Shown one piece after another: positions 42,846 to 52,326 of a DNA stretch of 64,000 nucleotides. The notes below the pieces were generated by a model. The model was not told the origin of the DNA. It ran no database searches and saw only the letters and a list, made by a program, of their open reading frames with translations. Both the position numbers and the translations under genes were made by a program. The DNA comes from WRDF01 sp031552235 (GTDB lineage: Bacteria; Bacteroidota; Bacteroidia; Bacteroidales; Rikenellaceae). Positions within the stretch are counted from its first letter, which is position 1. Every line of letters starts with the position of its first letter. Location: contig JAVBMR010000022.1 in NCBI GenBank assembly GCA_031552235.1, positions 1 through 64,000 of the forward strand. Direction: 5' to 3'.

Positions 42846-43289
42846 TTAGTCGTCGTAGCTTACCAGGTTGTACTTTTTGTCGAATTTGAGTTCCAGCTTG
42901 TTGCCCAGGTCGATCTCATAGCCGTTGTTGTCGCGGTCGATCTTTAAGATGATCTGGCCCGGATGGTTCTTTTTCACAAAGTCGTCGATAGGTGCAGGTA
43001 CTATACCGGCCGGGATGGCGTTCTTGCGGCATTCCACATTGTCCCATTTGCCCTGCCTGTCGAATTCGACCTTGCTGCCGTTCTGCAGGAGGACTTCGTA
43101 GGATTTATCCATGAATTCCTGCTCGACCTTCACATAAGACACCTCCACGTTTTGGAAATATTTCTGGAGGAATTCGCGGGATTCGGCGGGCAACTGTTCG
43201 ACAGTGATGATTTTGTCATTGTCTGCCTTGGCGGTAAATATGGCGGCAAACATCATGCATGCCGCGATAAAGATTTTCCTTGTTTTCAT
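42846..43289 (-). CDS. periplasmic PepSY-like protein
   Basis: A 147-aa exported protein with signal peptide (RKIFIAACMMFAAIFTAKA). Two beta-lactamase-inhibitor-like PepSY repeats are visible: LPAESREFLQKYFQNVEVSYVKVEQEF...YEVLLQNGSKVEFDRQGKW and IDDFVKKNHPGQIILKIDRDNNGYEIDLGNKLELKFDKKYNL. Such PF11396-type proteins are common next to two-component systems. It lies 81 nt downstream of the histidine kinase gene on the same strand and may modulate or be controlled by it. Confidence 0.8.
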   Translation of the reverse strand: MKTRKIFIAACMMFAAIFTAKADNDKIITVEQLPAESREFLQKYFQNVEVSYVKVEQEFMDKSYEVLLQNGSKVEFDRQGKWDNVECRKNAIPAGIVPAPIDDFVKKNHPGQIILKIDRDNNGYEIDLGNKLELKFDKKYNLVSYDD

Positions 43290-43370
43290 TTTGTATGGTT
43301 TTTAGTTGGACATTGTCTCATGGCGCAAACTTCGTACCTGAAACTGAAAACAAAATAAAATCCTGTGGAT

Positions 43371-44663
43371 TTACGGGACTATGACGGAGTGAGGGAATTT
43401 CACTTCGAATACGTGCATGCCCTTTTCAAAGGAGTAGACGATACTGGTTCCGTAAAGTTTGGCGGCGGATTCGGCGAGGGGTAGCCCCAGGCCGACCGAA
43501 CCTTTGCTTTTGTTGTACTGATAGAACCGGCGGAAGATATATTCCGGACTAAGGGCGCCGGCCGAGGCGGTGTTCTTTATACTGACGCTGTCCGCCGAGA
43601 TGTTTACCGACACTTTTCCATGTTGCTCGTTGTGGATGAATGCGTTTTTCAGCAGGTTGCTGAAAAGCACCGAGGCCAGCGTACGGTTCATGTCGACTTT
43701 CAGGTGTGCGCTTTCCGTCCACGAAAAATCTATTTCATATGATCCGTAGGCCTCTTTCAGGTCGTCTGATAATGAGTGCAGCGTTTCGTTCACGTCGACG
43801 GTTTCCGTTTCGGGGAACTGGCGGTTCTCGATCTTGGTGAGCAGCAGGAGGGTCTTATTGAGTTTCGACAGGTTTTCGAGCGACCTGCGGGTCTTGATTA
43901 TCTGCTCCAGCTGCACCTGGGTCAGCGCCGGGTCTTCCGCGAGCAGTTCAAGCCTGTTCTGCGCAATGGCGATCGGAGTTTGCAGCTCGTGCGCGGCGTG
44001 GCCTATGAAAAGGCTTTGCTGCTCGTACATGTCGTTGTGTCGCCGGGCGGCCTCCTGAATGCTGTCCGAGAGCTTGTTGTATTCCGAAACGTCGGTGTCC
44101 ATTTTCAGCTCCGGGATCTCCTTGCCGAGTTCCAGCTTGTTCAGCCAGTCGAGTATGGCGTACAGGGGGCGCAGGCTGCGCCGCAGCACGATGGCGTCGA
44201 CCGTCAGCGTAGATATCACTATCCCGACATAGAGAATGAGCAGCCATGTGAGGATGGTTTTTTTGAGGTCGGCTTTCTCGATGGTCGGCACCAGCACCGT
44301 GAGTTCGTGGTAGACGCCTTCTTCGTTTTTAAAAATGGTTTTCAGTATCCTCGCGGGGTCCACTTCCTGTTTGGTGTATATAAAGACCTCGTCGTCGAGG
44401 AATCGCATGGGCGGATTGCTCAGTGCGTATTCTTCCGTTACCTCGTTGAGGAAGTATGTGTTGTTGGTGCCGTCGTCCTGGTCTGGAAGTTCTTCACCGG
44501 CGAGCGCCCTTACGATTATGAATTCCGAGTAACGCTCCAGAGAGTCGTCTGTTTCGTCGTTGATCTCGTCGATAATGGCAAAAAAGAACACGCTGCCCCA
44601 TGCCGCGGAAAGCAGCAGGAGCGCGACGGAGATGCGCCATGTTATGCGGTACAGCAGTTTCAT
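43371..44663 (-). CDS. sensor histidine kinase
   Basis: A 430-aa membrane kinase. Helix 1 is at about residues 7-30 (ITWRISVALLLLSAAWGSVFFFAII). A periplasmic sensor of about 120 residues and helix 2 near 150-170 (ILTWLLILYVGIVISTL) follow. The H box HAAHELQTPIAIAQN has the phosphorylated His near 225, and the N and G boxes (LLKNAFIHNEQHG, SVGLGLPLAESAAKLYG) sit in the ATPase domain. The start overlaps the response regulator stop by 4 nt. The longer frame lies inside that gene and is not used. The signal sensed is unknown. Confidence 0.88.
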   Translation of the reverse strand: MKLLYRITWRISVALLLLSAAWGSVFFFAIIDEINDETDDSLERYSEFIIVRALAGEELPDQDDGTNNTYFLNEVTEEYALSNPPMRFLDDEVFIYTKQEVDPARILKTIFKNEEGVYHELTVLVPTIEKADLKKTILTWLLILYVGIVISTLTVDAIVLRRSLRPLYAILDWLNKLELGKEIPELKMDTDVSEYNKLSDSIQEAARRHNDMYEQQSLFIGHAAHELQTPIAIAQNRLELLAEDPALTQVQLEQIIKTRRSLENLSKLNKTLLLLTKIENRQFPETETVDVNETLHSLSDDLKEAYGSYEIDFSWTESAHLKVDMNRTLASVLFSNLLKNAFIHNEQHGKVSVNISADSVSIKNTASAGALSPEYIFRRFYQYNKSKGSVGLGLPLAESAAKLYGTSIVYSFEKGMHVFEVKFPHSVIVP

Positions 44664-45337
44664 TTCTCTACTAATTTGTATCCGAGTCCGTAATTTGCTT
44701 TTATCTCGATATTTGCGCCCGCGTCGTTCATCTTTTTGCGCAGGTTCTTCATCTGGGCGTAAAGGAAGTCGAAGTTGTCGACCTGGTCGATATGGTCGCC
44801 CCATACGGCTTCGGCGAGGGTTATTTTGTCCACGAGATGGTTCGGGCGCGTCATGAAGAACGTGAGTATGTCGTATTCCTTGCGGTTGACTTCGAGCGGC
44901 TTGTCCTCTATGAAAACCTCGTAAGAACCGGTATCGACCCTCGTATTCCCGAAGGCTACCGTCTTGTCGCCGTTCTGGTCTTTTCGGCGGATCACGCTGC
45001 GTATACGGGCATTCAGCTCGGCGAGGTGGAATGGTTTGGCTAGGTAGTCGTCGGCCCCCAGTTCCAACCCTTCGATCTTGTCCTCCACGGTGTCTTTGGC
45101 CGAGATGATTATCACGTTCCCGCTTTTACCCGCTTCGTGGAGCTGCCGCAGGAGCATCAGCCCGTTGCCGTCCGGAAGCATTATGTCCAGCAGTATGCAG
45201 TCGTAATTATAGTCCGCCGTTTTGTAGAGGGCGCTTTTCATCGAGTCGGCCCACTCAACAATATAGCGTTCTTTGCGGAGGAATTCCGTCATTACCTCCC
45301 TCAACGCCGGTTCGTCTTCGATTATCAGTATCTTCAT
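44660..45337 (-). CDS. OmpR-family response regulator
   Basis: A 225-aa regulator. The receiver domain has Glu7/Asp8 (IIEDE), phospho-acceptor Asp51 (LLDIMLPDG) and Lys101 (AKPF). A C-terminal winged helix (EYDILTFFMTRPNHLVDKITLAEAVWGD...LRKKMNDAGANIEIKANYGLGYKL) binds DNA. It is co-translated with the kinase through an ATGA overlap, giving the order regulator, kinase, PepSY protein. Repeat B starts 6 bp upstream of its ATG, so its promoter lies inside or beyond that repeat. Confidence 0.9.
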   Translation of the reverse strand: MKILIIEDEPALREVMTEFLRKERYIVEWADSMKSALYKTADYNYDCILLDIMLPDGNGLMLLRQLHEAGKSGNVIIISAKDTVEDKIEGLELGADDYLAKPFHLAELNARIRSVIRRKDQNGDKTVAFGNTRVDTGSYEVFIEDKPLEVNRKEYDILTFFMTRPNHLVDKITLAEAVWGDHIDQVDNFDFLYAQMKNLRKKMNDAGANIEIKANYGLGYKLVEK

Positions 45338-45342
45338 GCGTC

Positions 45343-45555
45343 TTTATTGTTTGCGGTTAATGGTTCAAACCCCGCAACTTTGATTGCGGTTACCTTCAGT
45401 TTCTGTTTTTTTGAGTTGGGCCTTTGTCTTTTTGTTGTTTTTTCATCGCCGCCCTCCGCCCCTTCAGGGCGGCGATGCGAGTCGCAAGGCGACTCGGGAG
45501 CAGGGATTTATTCCTCTCGCCAAACCCATGCACTCAAAGTGCATGGTGGGTTTAT
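45343..45555. repeat. dispersed repeat B, copy 3 (most complete)
   Basis: Starts GTTTGCGGTTAATGG and ends GGTGGGTTTATTT. Three hairpins lie in a row: CATCGCCGCCCT/AGGGCGGCGATG, CGAGTCGC/GCGACTCG, and ATGCACT/AGTGCAT. It aligns over its length with 12759-12959 and centrally with 17105-17196. Non-coding. The hairpins suggest a structured transcript or mobile repeat. Confidence 0.7.
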
Positions 45556-45738
45556 TTTATGCTTATCCCCGTTTTGCTCCGTTAAGTTAAACAAAGTTTG
45601 GTTAAAAAGATAGTTTTCGGGGATAATAAGAAAATTAACTGTATGTAATTTACAGTAAATGAAAGTGTCAGTTAGTTATTAATATTATTAAGTGAATATA
45701 ACTAAATGTGATTATATTTGCACTGTAATCTTCATGTT
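45556..45738 (+). promoter_or_regulatory. AT-rich promoter region of the Panacea operon
   Basis: A TATATTTG -7 box at 45713-45720 lies 18 bp before the ATG at 45739. The region is much richer in A and T than the surrounding core genes, matching the two genes it drives. Confidence 0.55.
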
Positions 45739-46224
45739 ATGAACAGCGAGTCATATAAATATAAGAGCACTGATATAGCGAAATGCATTGTTGCTCGTGC
45801 GAACGAGAAGAAGATAGTTATGAATATGACTAAGCTTCAAAAGCTATTGTATGCTGCTTATGGGATTTATTTAGCGATTAAGAATGAACGTTTAACTAAT
45901 GAATACCCCAAAGCTTGGCCGTATGGTCCGGTATTTCCTACAACTCGAGAGAAGTTGTTGAAATTTGATTTTGTGGATTATGACATTTCGTCCGATTCGG
46001 ATTGTAGTGAGGATGTAAAAAATGATGAAGAGATTGATAGTCTTATTTCATTAGTCTTGAAGACTTTTGGTAATTGGACGGCTGGCCAACTTACCGAATG
46101 GTCTCATGAACCAGGCTCTCCTTGGGATAAGACAGTAAATACTGATGGGTTTAAATGGAATAATCCGATATCGGATGAATATATAAAAGAATACTTCTTA
46201 ACAATACTTGTCAAGAATGAGTAA
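45739..46224 (+). CDS. Panacea-domain (DUF4065-type) antitoxin candidate
   Basis: A 161-aa protein matching the Panacea/SocA-like domain: DIAKCIVARANEKKIVMNMTKLQKLLYAAYGIYLAI, YPKAWPYGPVFPTTREKL and the late TAGQLTEWSHEPGSPWDKT. Panacea proteins are promiscuous antitoxins that neutralise many unrelated toxins, often encoded next door. It overlaps the following gene for a two-helix membrane protein by 8 nt, a typical toxin-antitoxin arrangement. The start follows a -7 box by 18 bp. Low GC compared with its neighbours suggests transfer. Confidence 0.8.
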   Translation: MNSESYKYKSTDIAKCIVARANEKKIVMNMTKLQKLLYAAYGIYLAIKNERLTNEYPKAWPYGPVFPTTREKLLKFDFVDYDISSDSDCSEDVKNDEEIDSLISLVLKTFGNWTAGQLTEWSHEPGSPWDKTVNTDGFKWNNPISDEYIKEYFLTILVKNE

Positions 46225-46570
46225 GAAAAAAACAAGTGATGTTGGGAGTTTTGACATAAGTACTCTTCTTATCCCTCCTCTAATTACTAAGAAAGAAGAG
46301 GATTATGATAAGCACGATATAAAATGGCAGAAAGCTAAACGCTTTGCTGAAGATACAGCACACCGAAAGGGGTTAATATTTTGGGTTAAATGTGTCGTGA
46401 CAGGCTCATTAATTTTAACATTTTCAATACTATTTCTCAATAGGGCATGGTGTATGGACATTTCTGATACCGTTTTAGTCGCATTGTTGACCACCACCAC
46501 TGCTAATATCTTAGGTTTGGCATTTATTGTATTACGAGGGATGTTTAATGTTAAGGAAAATCAAGATTAA
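46217..46570 (+). CDS. two-helix membrane protein, toxin candidate paired with Panacea
   Basis: A 117-aa protein. A charged N-terminal region (KKEEDYDKHDIKWQKAKRFAEDTAHRK) is followed by membrane helices near residues 59-76 (WVKCVVTGSLILTFSILFL) and 85-106 (ISDTVLVALLTTTTANILGLAFIVLRG). The 'ISDTVLVALLTTTTAN.LGL' pattern recurs, in my recollection, in small membrane proteins of Bacteroidetes and phages. The start is chosen at the second ATG, though one three codons earlier is possible. Membrane-acting toxins are known partners of Panacea antitoxins, so a toxin role is plausible but unproven. Confidence 0.6.
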   Translation: MSKKKTSDVGSFDISTLLIPPLITKKEEDYDKHDIKWQKAKRFAEDTAHRKGLIFWVKCVVTGSLILTFSILFLNRAWCMDISDTVLVALLTTTTANILGLAFIVLRGMFNVKENQD

Positions 46571-46654
46571 TTACCATCTCCAATTCATAAAACGTTAAGA
46601 ATTTTAAGTGATTGAGGGATTTTCTGTATCTTGATATATATATATTAACAATAT

Positions 46655-46737
46655 TTACCCGCAGTGATGTCCCTGCGCACTGACTATGCTGCCGCGCTTC
46701 ACACGCGGCAGCCTGCACCGCAGGGGTGTAAGCATAT
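46655..46737. repeat. repeat-A-like fragment downstream of the Panacea operon
   Basis: It contains CTGCCGCGCTTCACACGCGG and CAGCCTGCACCGCAGGGG, words related to the interior of family A, with short inverted repeats. Terminal repeats are not clear. Confidence 0.35.
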
Positions 46738-46770
46738 AAAAAAGCCCTCCCATGAGGGAAGGCTTTTTTC
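46738..46770 (-). terminator. terminator of gdhA
   Basis: AAAAGCCTTCCC and GGGAGGGCTTTT form a stem on the minus strand followed by six T, 15 bp after the gdhA stop. Confidence 0.8.
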
Positions 46771-46785
46771 TGGGGATGTCACTCG

Positions 46786-48141
46786 CTACACGAGGCCCTG
46801 AGCGAGCATGGCGTTGGCGACTTTGATGAAACCGCCGATGTTAGCGCCTTTCACGTAGTCGATGCGGCCGTCTTCCAGCTTGCCGTACTTGGCGCAGGTA
46901 GCGTGGATGTCGTTCATGATCCTGTGGAGTTTTTCGTCCACTTCCTGCGGCGTCCAGTTGAAGCGGAGCGAGTTCTGGCTCATTTCGAGACCCGATGTAG
47001 CGACACCGCCTGCGTTAGCCGCTTTGCCCGGTGCATAGAGTATCTTGGCGCTCTGGAACACTTCGATAGCTTCCGGGGTCGAGGGCATATTGGCGCCTTC
47101 GGCAACGCAGATACAGCCGTTCTTCACAAGTTCTTTGGCCTGGTCGCCGTTGAGTTCGTTCTGCGTGGCGCAGGGCATTGCGATGTCGCATTTGATGCTC
47201 CAGGGGCGCTCGCCTTCGAAGTACTTGGCGTTCGGGTATTTGGTGGTGTATTCCTTAATGCGGCCGCGGATAACGTTCTTGAGCTCCTGTACGTAAGCCA
47301 GTTTCTCGGCGTCGATGCCGTCCGGGTCGTAAATGAAACCGTTCGAGTCGGAAAGGGTAACGCATTTCGCGCCTAACTGCGTGGCTTTCTGCACCGCGAA
47401 CTGCGCAACGTTGCCCGAACCCGAAACGACTACGGTCTTGCCCTGGAAGCTGTCGTTCTTGGTTTTGAGCATGGCGTCGGCGAAGTAGCAGGTTCCGTAA
47501 CCGGTGGCTTCCGGACGCATGAATGAACCGCCCCAGCCGATGCCTTTTCCGGTAAGCACGCCTGTGAACTCGTTGCGCAGGCGTTTGTACTGTCCGTACA
47601 TGAAACCTATTTCACGTGCGCCTACGCCGATGTCGCCTGCGGGAACGTCCGTGTCCGCACCGATATGGCGCTGGAGTTCGGTCATAAGGCTCTGGCAGAA
47701 TTTCATCACTTCGTTGTCCGACTTGCCTTTCGGGCTGAAGTCCGAACCGCCCTTGCCTCCGCCCATGGGAAGGGTAGTGAGGCTGTTCTTGAACGTCTGT
47801 TCGAACGCAAGGAATTTGAGGATGCTCAGGTTGACGCTTGTGTGGAAACGCATGCCTCCCTTGTACGGGCCGATGGCGCTGTTCATCTGCACGCGGTATG
47901 CCTTGTTGATCTGTATCTCGCCTTTGTCGTCGAGCCAGGGCACACGGAACATTATCACGCGTTCCGGTTCCGCGATGCGCTCAAGGACCTTCATTTTCTG
48001 TATCTGCGGGTTTTCGAGTATGAAGGGGGCTACGCTCTCCACTACTTCGTGTACTGCCTGGTGGAATTCTTTCTCACCGGGATTCTTCGCCTTTATGTTC
48101 TCCATGAACGTTTCGACGTACTTTTTTACTTCGGCTTCCAT
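46786..48141 (-). CDS. gdhA: glutamate dehydrogenase, NADP-type hexameric
   Basis: A 451-aa enzyme that aminates 2-oxoglutarate with ammonium, linking carbon and nitrogen metabolism in the cytoplasm. Seen are YKGGMRFHTSVN, PMGGGKGGSDF with the catalytic lysine near residue 130, PAGDIGVGAREIGFMYGQYK, the Rossmann motif VVVSGSGNVAQFA (about 240), and NAGGVATSGLEMSQNS. Length and motifs match the small hexameric NADP class. It has its own promoter (minus-strand -7 TATATTTG at 48207-48200) and terminator. Cofactor choice is by family, not proven. Confidence 0.94.
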   Translation of the reverse strand: MEAEVKKYVETFMENIKAKNPGEKEFHQAVHEVVESVAPFILENPQIQKMKVLERIAEPERVIMFRVPWLDDKGEIQINKAYRVQMNSAIGPYKGGMRFHTSVNLSILKFLAFEQTFKNSLTTLPMGGGKGGSDFSPKGKSDNEVMKFCQSLMTELQRHIGADTDVPAGDIGVGAREIGFMYGQYKRLRNEFTGVLTGKGIGWGGSFMRPEATGYGTCYFADAMLKTKNDSFQGKTVVVSGSGNVAQFAVQKATQLGAKCVTLSDSNGFIYDPDGIDAEKLAYVQELKNVIRGRIKEYTTKYPNAKYFEGERPWSIKCDIAMPCATQNELNGDQAKELVKNGCICVAEGANMPSTPEAIEVFQSAKILYAPGKAANAGGVATSGLEMSQNSLRFNWTPQEVDEKLHRIMNDIHATCAKYGKLEDGRIDYVKGANIGGFIKVANAMLAQGLV

Positions 48142-48199
48142 AATGCTTTTTCTATGATGTGAGTGTTGTTATTCTGTTAACGGATGTTGTTTCCGAATG

Positions 48200-48207
48200 C
48201 AAATATA
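48200..48207 (-). promoter_or_regulatory. -7 box of gdhA
   Basis: On the minus strand this reads TATATTTG, matching TAnnTTTG, about 60 bp upstream of the gdhA ATG. Confidence 0.5.
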
Positions 48208-48535
48208 GCATTTTCAGAGTGTTCCGCCAAATCTCGCGGGCGTACTTAAGCATATACGGGCGCGCATGTTGAAATCTCAACAGGCGGTTTGGTTCATAAT
48301 TTTACGCATATCCGGTTAACGGGTTACGGATTAAAACCGTCGGCCAAATTTTTGTAAAAATTATTAATTTTAGTTTTTTTTATGATTAATTTTTAACAAA
48401 CCCGGGTACTTTCTCTTTTTTTCTGAAAATGGAACTTACGGATAGTAATTTTTCGTCCCGTAAAATTTACATTATGTAAGCGGCCGGGTAGCCTCCGCGA
48501 CGCGGAGTATGGCAACTGCGCTGCCGGAGCGGCCG
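48208..48535. other. non-coding gap upstream of gdhA
   Basis: AT-rich sequence around 48345-48400 with an ATTAATTTT.../...ATTAAT inverted repeat. Near 48480-48540 a GC-rich hairpin (CTCCGCG/CGCGGAG inside CGGCCG repeats) lies just past the helical-repeat gene and may stop its transcripts. No gene is seen. Confidence 0.45.
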
Positions 48536-50101
48536 TCAGTCTGCGAGTTCTTTGAATTTGCGGCGGACGATCTCGCCGACTGTCTTGCCCGTGATCTTGC
48601 TTTCGAGCCACGACAGGATGTCGAGGTAGTAGAACGCGCGGCGTTCGTATGTGCGGTTCTCGTATGGTTTAAGCCTGTTGTACAGGACCTTAAGTTCCGA
48701 TTTGATGTCGTCTGCGTATATCGAGTTTAGTTTCTTGAGGAACGAGAGCATCTCTTTCTGCACGGCGCCCATGTCGTTGCTCTTGACAAGGAACGAGTAG
48801 ACCGAGCGTATCTGGTAGTCGAGGTTGTAGTCTATCCCGGCCTCGTAAGATGCTATCAGGTTGAGGATGCGCGAGAAAACCTGCAGGTCGCGCCGTATCT
48901 GGGGGTCTTTGGTGCTTGTTATGCGGCCGAGGTACTCGATGCACTTCGTATAGTTCCCGTCACCGAAATAGAGGCATGCTATCTTGTAGTATATCAGCAT
49001 CTTCTGGTGGACGTTCAGGTCGTGCGAGTACTTGCGTATGAACGCCTCTATCTCGCGCACGAGCATCAGCCCCTGTTTGAAATCCCCTTCGATGAAGCTT
49101 TTGTTTATCTTGTTGATATACAGGAGCCGCTTGCCGATCATGTTGGCGTTGGGGTTGAGCGAGGCCAGTTCTTCGAATTCGCTCTCGAACTGGGTGAGAT
49201 GCTCCGAGAAATGCCTGTATTTTCGCATCAGGTAGAGGGCTTCGAGTATCTGCGCCGAGCCTCTTATGTAGTCGTCGTACATGACGTGCTTCATGCGCGG
49301 TTTGCCGTCGAACAGGTCGAGCCATTTGCGGCTGTAACGGTAGCTCTTCACGAAATCGTGCTGTATATAATAGTACAGCGCCCATGCCTGATAGTAGTGC
49401 GATTTGCCGTCGAACGACAACTTCCTCTCGTTGAACGATTCGAGCTTGGGCTTGAAATAGAGCACTATGAGGTCGAGGTCTTTCTGCGAACGGGCGTACC
49501 CTAACTTCTGGTATAGCGAATATGCCCTGGTCGAGATACTCGACAGTTCCCCGGCTTCCGATATCTTGCCGGCGAGTTCAATGACCTGGCGGCTGGCCGT
49601 GTCGCTGGTGTTGGTCATGTCGCGGGTGACGTTGAGCGTGTCGATCTTCGACTGGAAGTGTACCGCGTCGATGGCTATGGTGTATTCGTCCAGCGCGAAT
49701 GCCTGCTCGATGACCTTTTCGAGCATTTTGTCACTCTGTTTGTAGAGGCCTTTGTCGTAGAGTATGCGGGCAAAATCGAGCTGTTCGCGCAGTTGCATGG
49801 CATCGGAGTGCTGCACGTCCAGAAGGCGCATGCTCACCAGGAGTTGGCGGTAGAGGTGCGCCTTCATGTTGGGGAGTTGCTCCTTTTTGACAGGGCATTT
49901 TTGCAGCACCTTGGCCTCGTCGTACTCGTCAACCGAGTCGAGATAGTCGAACAGCGAGAGGAATTTAGCCTCCTGATTGCCAGCCAAACGCGTTGCATAA
50001 AGTTTAAAACTCCGTTTTTCGGCCTTCGTCATGTTTTTGATCAGGTCGAATACGGGTTCGCGTTTTTCGGATTGTGCGTTGTTTCTCTCTTTGGTTTTCA
50101 T
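48536..50101 (-). CDS. hypothetical helical-repeat (TPR-like) protein
   Basis: A 521-aa soluble protein, almost entirely helical, with repeated helix pairs such as FARILYDKGLYKQSDKMLEKVIEQAF and ALYYYIQHDFVKSYRYSRKWLDLF, and YYKIACLYFGDGNYTKCIEYLGRI. It is TPR-like without a clear consensus match. I reject the 112-residue N-terminal extension of the longest frame because it translates repeat C, and place the start at MKTKERNNAQSEKREP. No signal peptide. It is divergent from purM with repeat C between. Function unknown, possibly a scaffold protein. Confidence 0.65.
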   Translation of the reverse strand: MKTKERNNAQSEKREPVFDLIKNMTKAEKRSFKLYATRLAGNQEAKFLSLFDYLDSVDEYDEAKVLQKCPVKKEQLPNMKAHLYRQLLVSMRLLDVQHSDAMQLREQLDFARILYDKGLYKQSDKMLEKVIEQAFALDEYTIAIDAVHFQSKIDTLNVTRDMTNTSDTASRQVIELAGKISEAGELSSISTRAYSLYQKLGYARSQKDLDLIVLYFKPKLESFNERKLSFDGKSHYYQAWALYYYIQHDFVKSYRYSRKWLDLFDGKPRMKHVMYDDYIRGSAQILEALYLMRKYRHFSEHLTQFESEFEELASLNPNANMIGKRLLYINKINKSFIEGDFKQGLMLVREIEAFIRKYSHDLNVHQKMLIYYKIACLYFGDGNYTKCIEYLGRITSTKDPQIRRDLQVFSRILNLIASYEAGIDYNLDYQIRSVYSFLVKSNDMGAVQKEMLSFLKKLNSIYADDIKSELKVLYNRLKPYENRTYERRAFYYLDILSWLESKITGKTVGEIVRRKFKELAD

Positions 50102-50123
50102 GCTGCTGTAAAAGCTATGGCGT

Positions 50124-50204
50124 AAATATAGTGAAAACCGAGTGCAATCGTGCGGGCTTGCACGCAAAAGATTGCCGAGGCGCATCCTATATTCTTCAAA
50201 TATA
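50124..50204. repeat. dispersed repeat C, copy 2
   Basis: An 81-bp imperfect palindrome (AAATATAGTGAAAACCGAG ... CATCCTATATTCTTCAAATA) with a GTGC/GCAC centre, in the divergent gap between the helical-repeat gene and purM. Its left edge reads TATATTTA on the minus strand, a near -7 box 23 bp before that gene's ATG. Confidence 0.7.
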
Positions 50205-50225
50205 CGAAAAATCCCCGGCATTTTA

Positions 50226-50233
50226 TATCTTTG
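50226..50233 (+). promoter_or_regulatory. -7 box of purM
   Basis: TATCTTTG matches TAnnTTTG and ends 13 bp before the ATG at 50247, supporting that start over the longer frame, which runs into repeat C. Confidence 0.5.
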
Positions 50234-50246
50234 CACTCTATTCAAT

Positions 50247-51446
<1,200 letters not shown>

Positions 51447-51476
51447 GGCTGGCCTCTGCGCCTGACCGGATAAATA

Positions 51477-51503
51477 ACAAGGCCCGCTTTTGCGGGCTTT
51501 GTC
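51477..51503 (+). terminator. terminator of purM
   Basis: CAAGGCCCGC and GCGGGCTTTG form a stem with a TTTT loop, about 30 bp after the stop. The U-tract is weak. Confidence 0.6.
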
Positions 51504-51671
51504 GATTACCGGCCACAATAAATTTTCATGGATATGCTGTCTGCCGCCGGCGGACTGCCGGAGTCGCTGAAGCGACTCCGTTTTATCTACTGTTGTCTGC
51601 GGGTTGAAAAGATGGCACTGCAAATGGATACAAGGTTGCTTTCTAAGAAAACCGAAAAAACAGTCCTCGTT

Positions 51672-52310
51672 CTACCTTGCGACCGAGTTCCGTATTATTT
51701 CGAGCGCCTGGGGGCCTTCGCAAAAAAGAAGGTCTATGACCGAGAGGTTCGGGACGAAATCCGTCCTGTCCGAGAACACCTGCCAGTATGGCTCAGGTAT
51801 GAACAAGGCATCGGGTTGAAAAAGCCGTGGTTTTGGCGAAATAGCACTGCGCCAGTCTTTTGCAGAAGTGTCTACAGGCGGCTCGATATACATTTCCGAT
51901 AGCATTATTTCCGCATCGCTTCCCACGAGGCGCAGAACCGTTTCGAGCAACCCGAGGTTAAAATCTAACAGAAAATCGAACCGCGAAGTATAGAATGGCT
52001 CGAACTCCCCGGCGTAATGCTCGAAATACGGCGATCCGCCGTATGACGACACGAGCGATTGCCAGTGGAGGTGCTGCCAGCGTTTGGAGTAATCTATCCG
52101 GGTGTCTTTTACAGCGGCTTTGTCCCGGTTGCTCGCTTTGACGGTGTTGACCGTAAGGGCGGCCGGGCCGTTGGCAGTCAGTATGTCGCAGCGGTTGCGG
52201 TAGCTTTGCTTGACGTAGTGTTCGTGGATGTCGATCACGCAGTCCGGCGAGCATATGAGCTTCGTGAACCACTGGATGTTGCCGAGGTATGTGAGGGGGA
52301 GGATATACAT
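51672..52310 (-). CDS. WbqC-like family protein
   Basis: A 212-aa soluble protein matching the WbqC family: an LPLTYLGNIQWFTKLICSPDCVIDIHEHYVKQSYRNRCDILTANG opening, then RIDYSKRWQHLHWQSLVSSYGGSPYFEHYAGEFEPFY. WbqC-like proteins are seen in O-antigen and surface glycan loci but their reaction is uncertain. The ending LSVIDLLFCEGPQAL is characteristic. It starts 17 nt after the ispG stop, so it is co-transcribed with it, although no pathway link is obvious. Confidence 0.82.
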   Translation of the reverse strand: MYILPLTYLGNIQWFTKLICSPDCVIDIHEHYVKQSYRNRCDILTANGPAALTVNTVKASNRDKAAVKDTRIDYSKRWQHLHWQSLVSSYGGSPYFEHYAGEFEPFYTSRFDFLLDFNLGLLETVLRLVGSDAEIMLSEMYIEPPVDTSAKDWRSAISPKPRLFQPDALFIPEPYWQVFSDRTDFVPNLSVIDLLFCEGPQALEIIRNSVAR

Positions 52311-52326
52311 TGCGCTGGTCTTTCCG

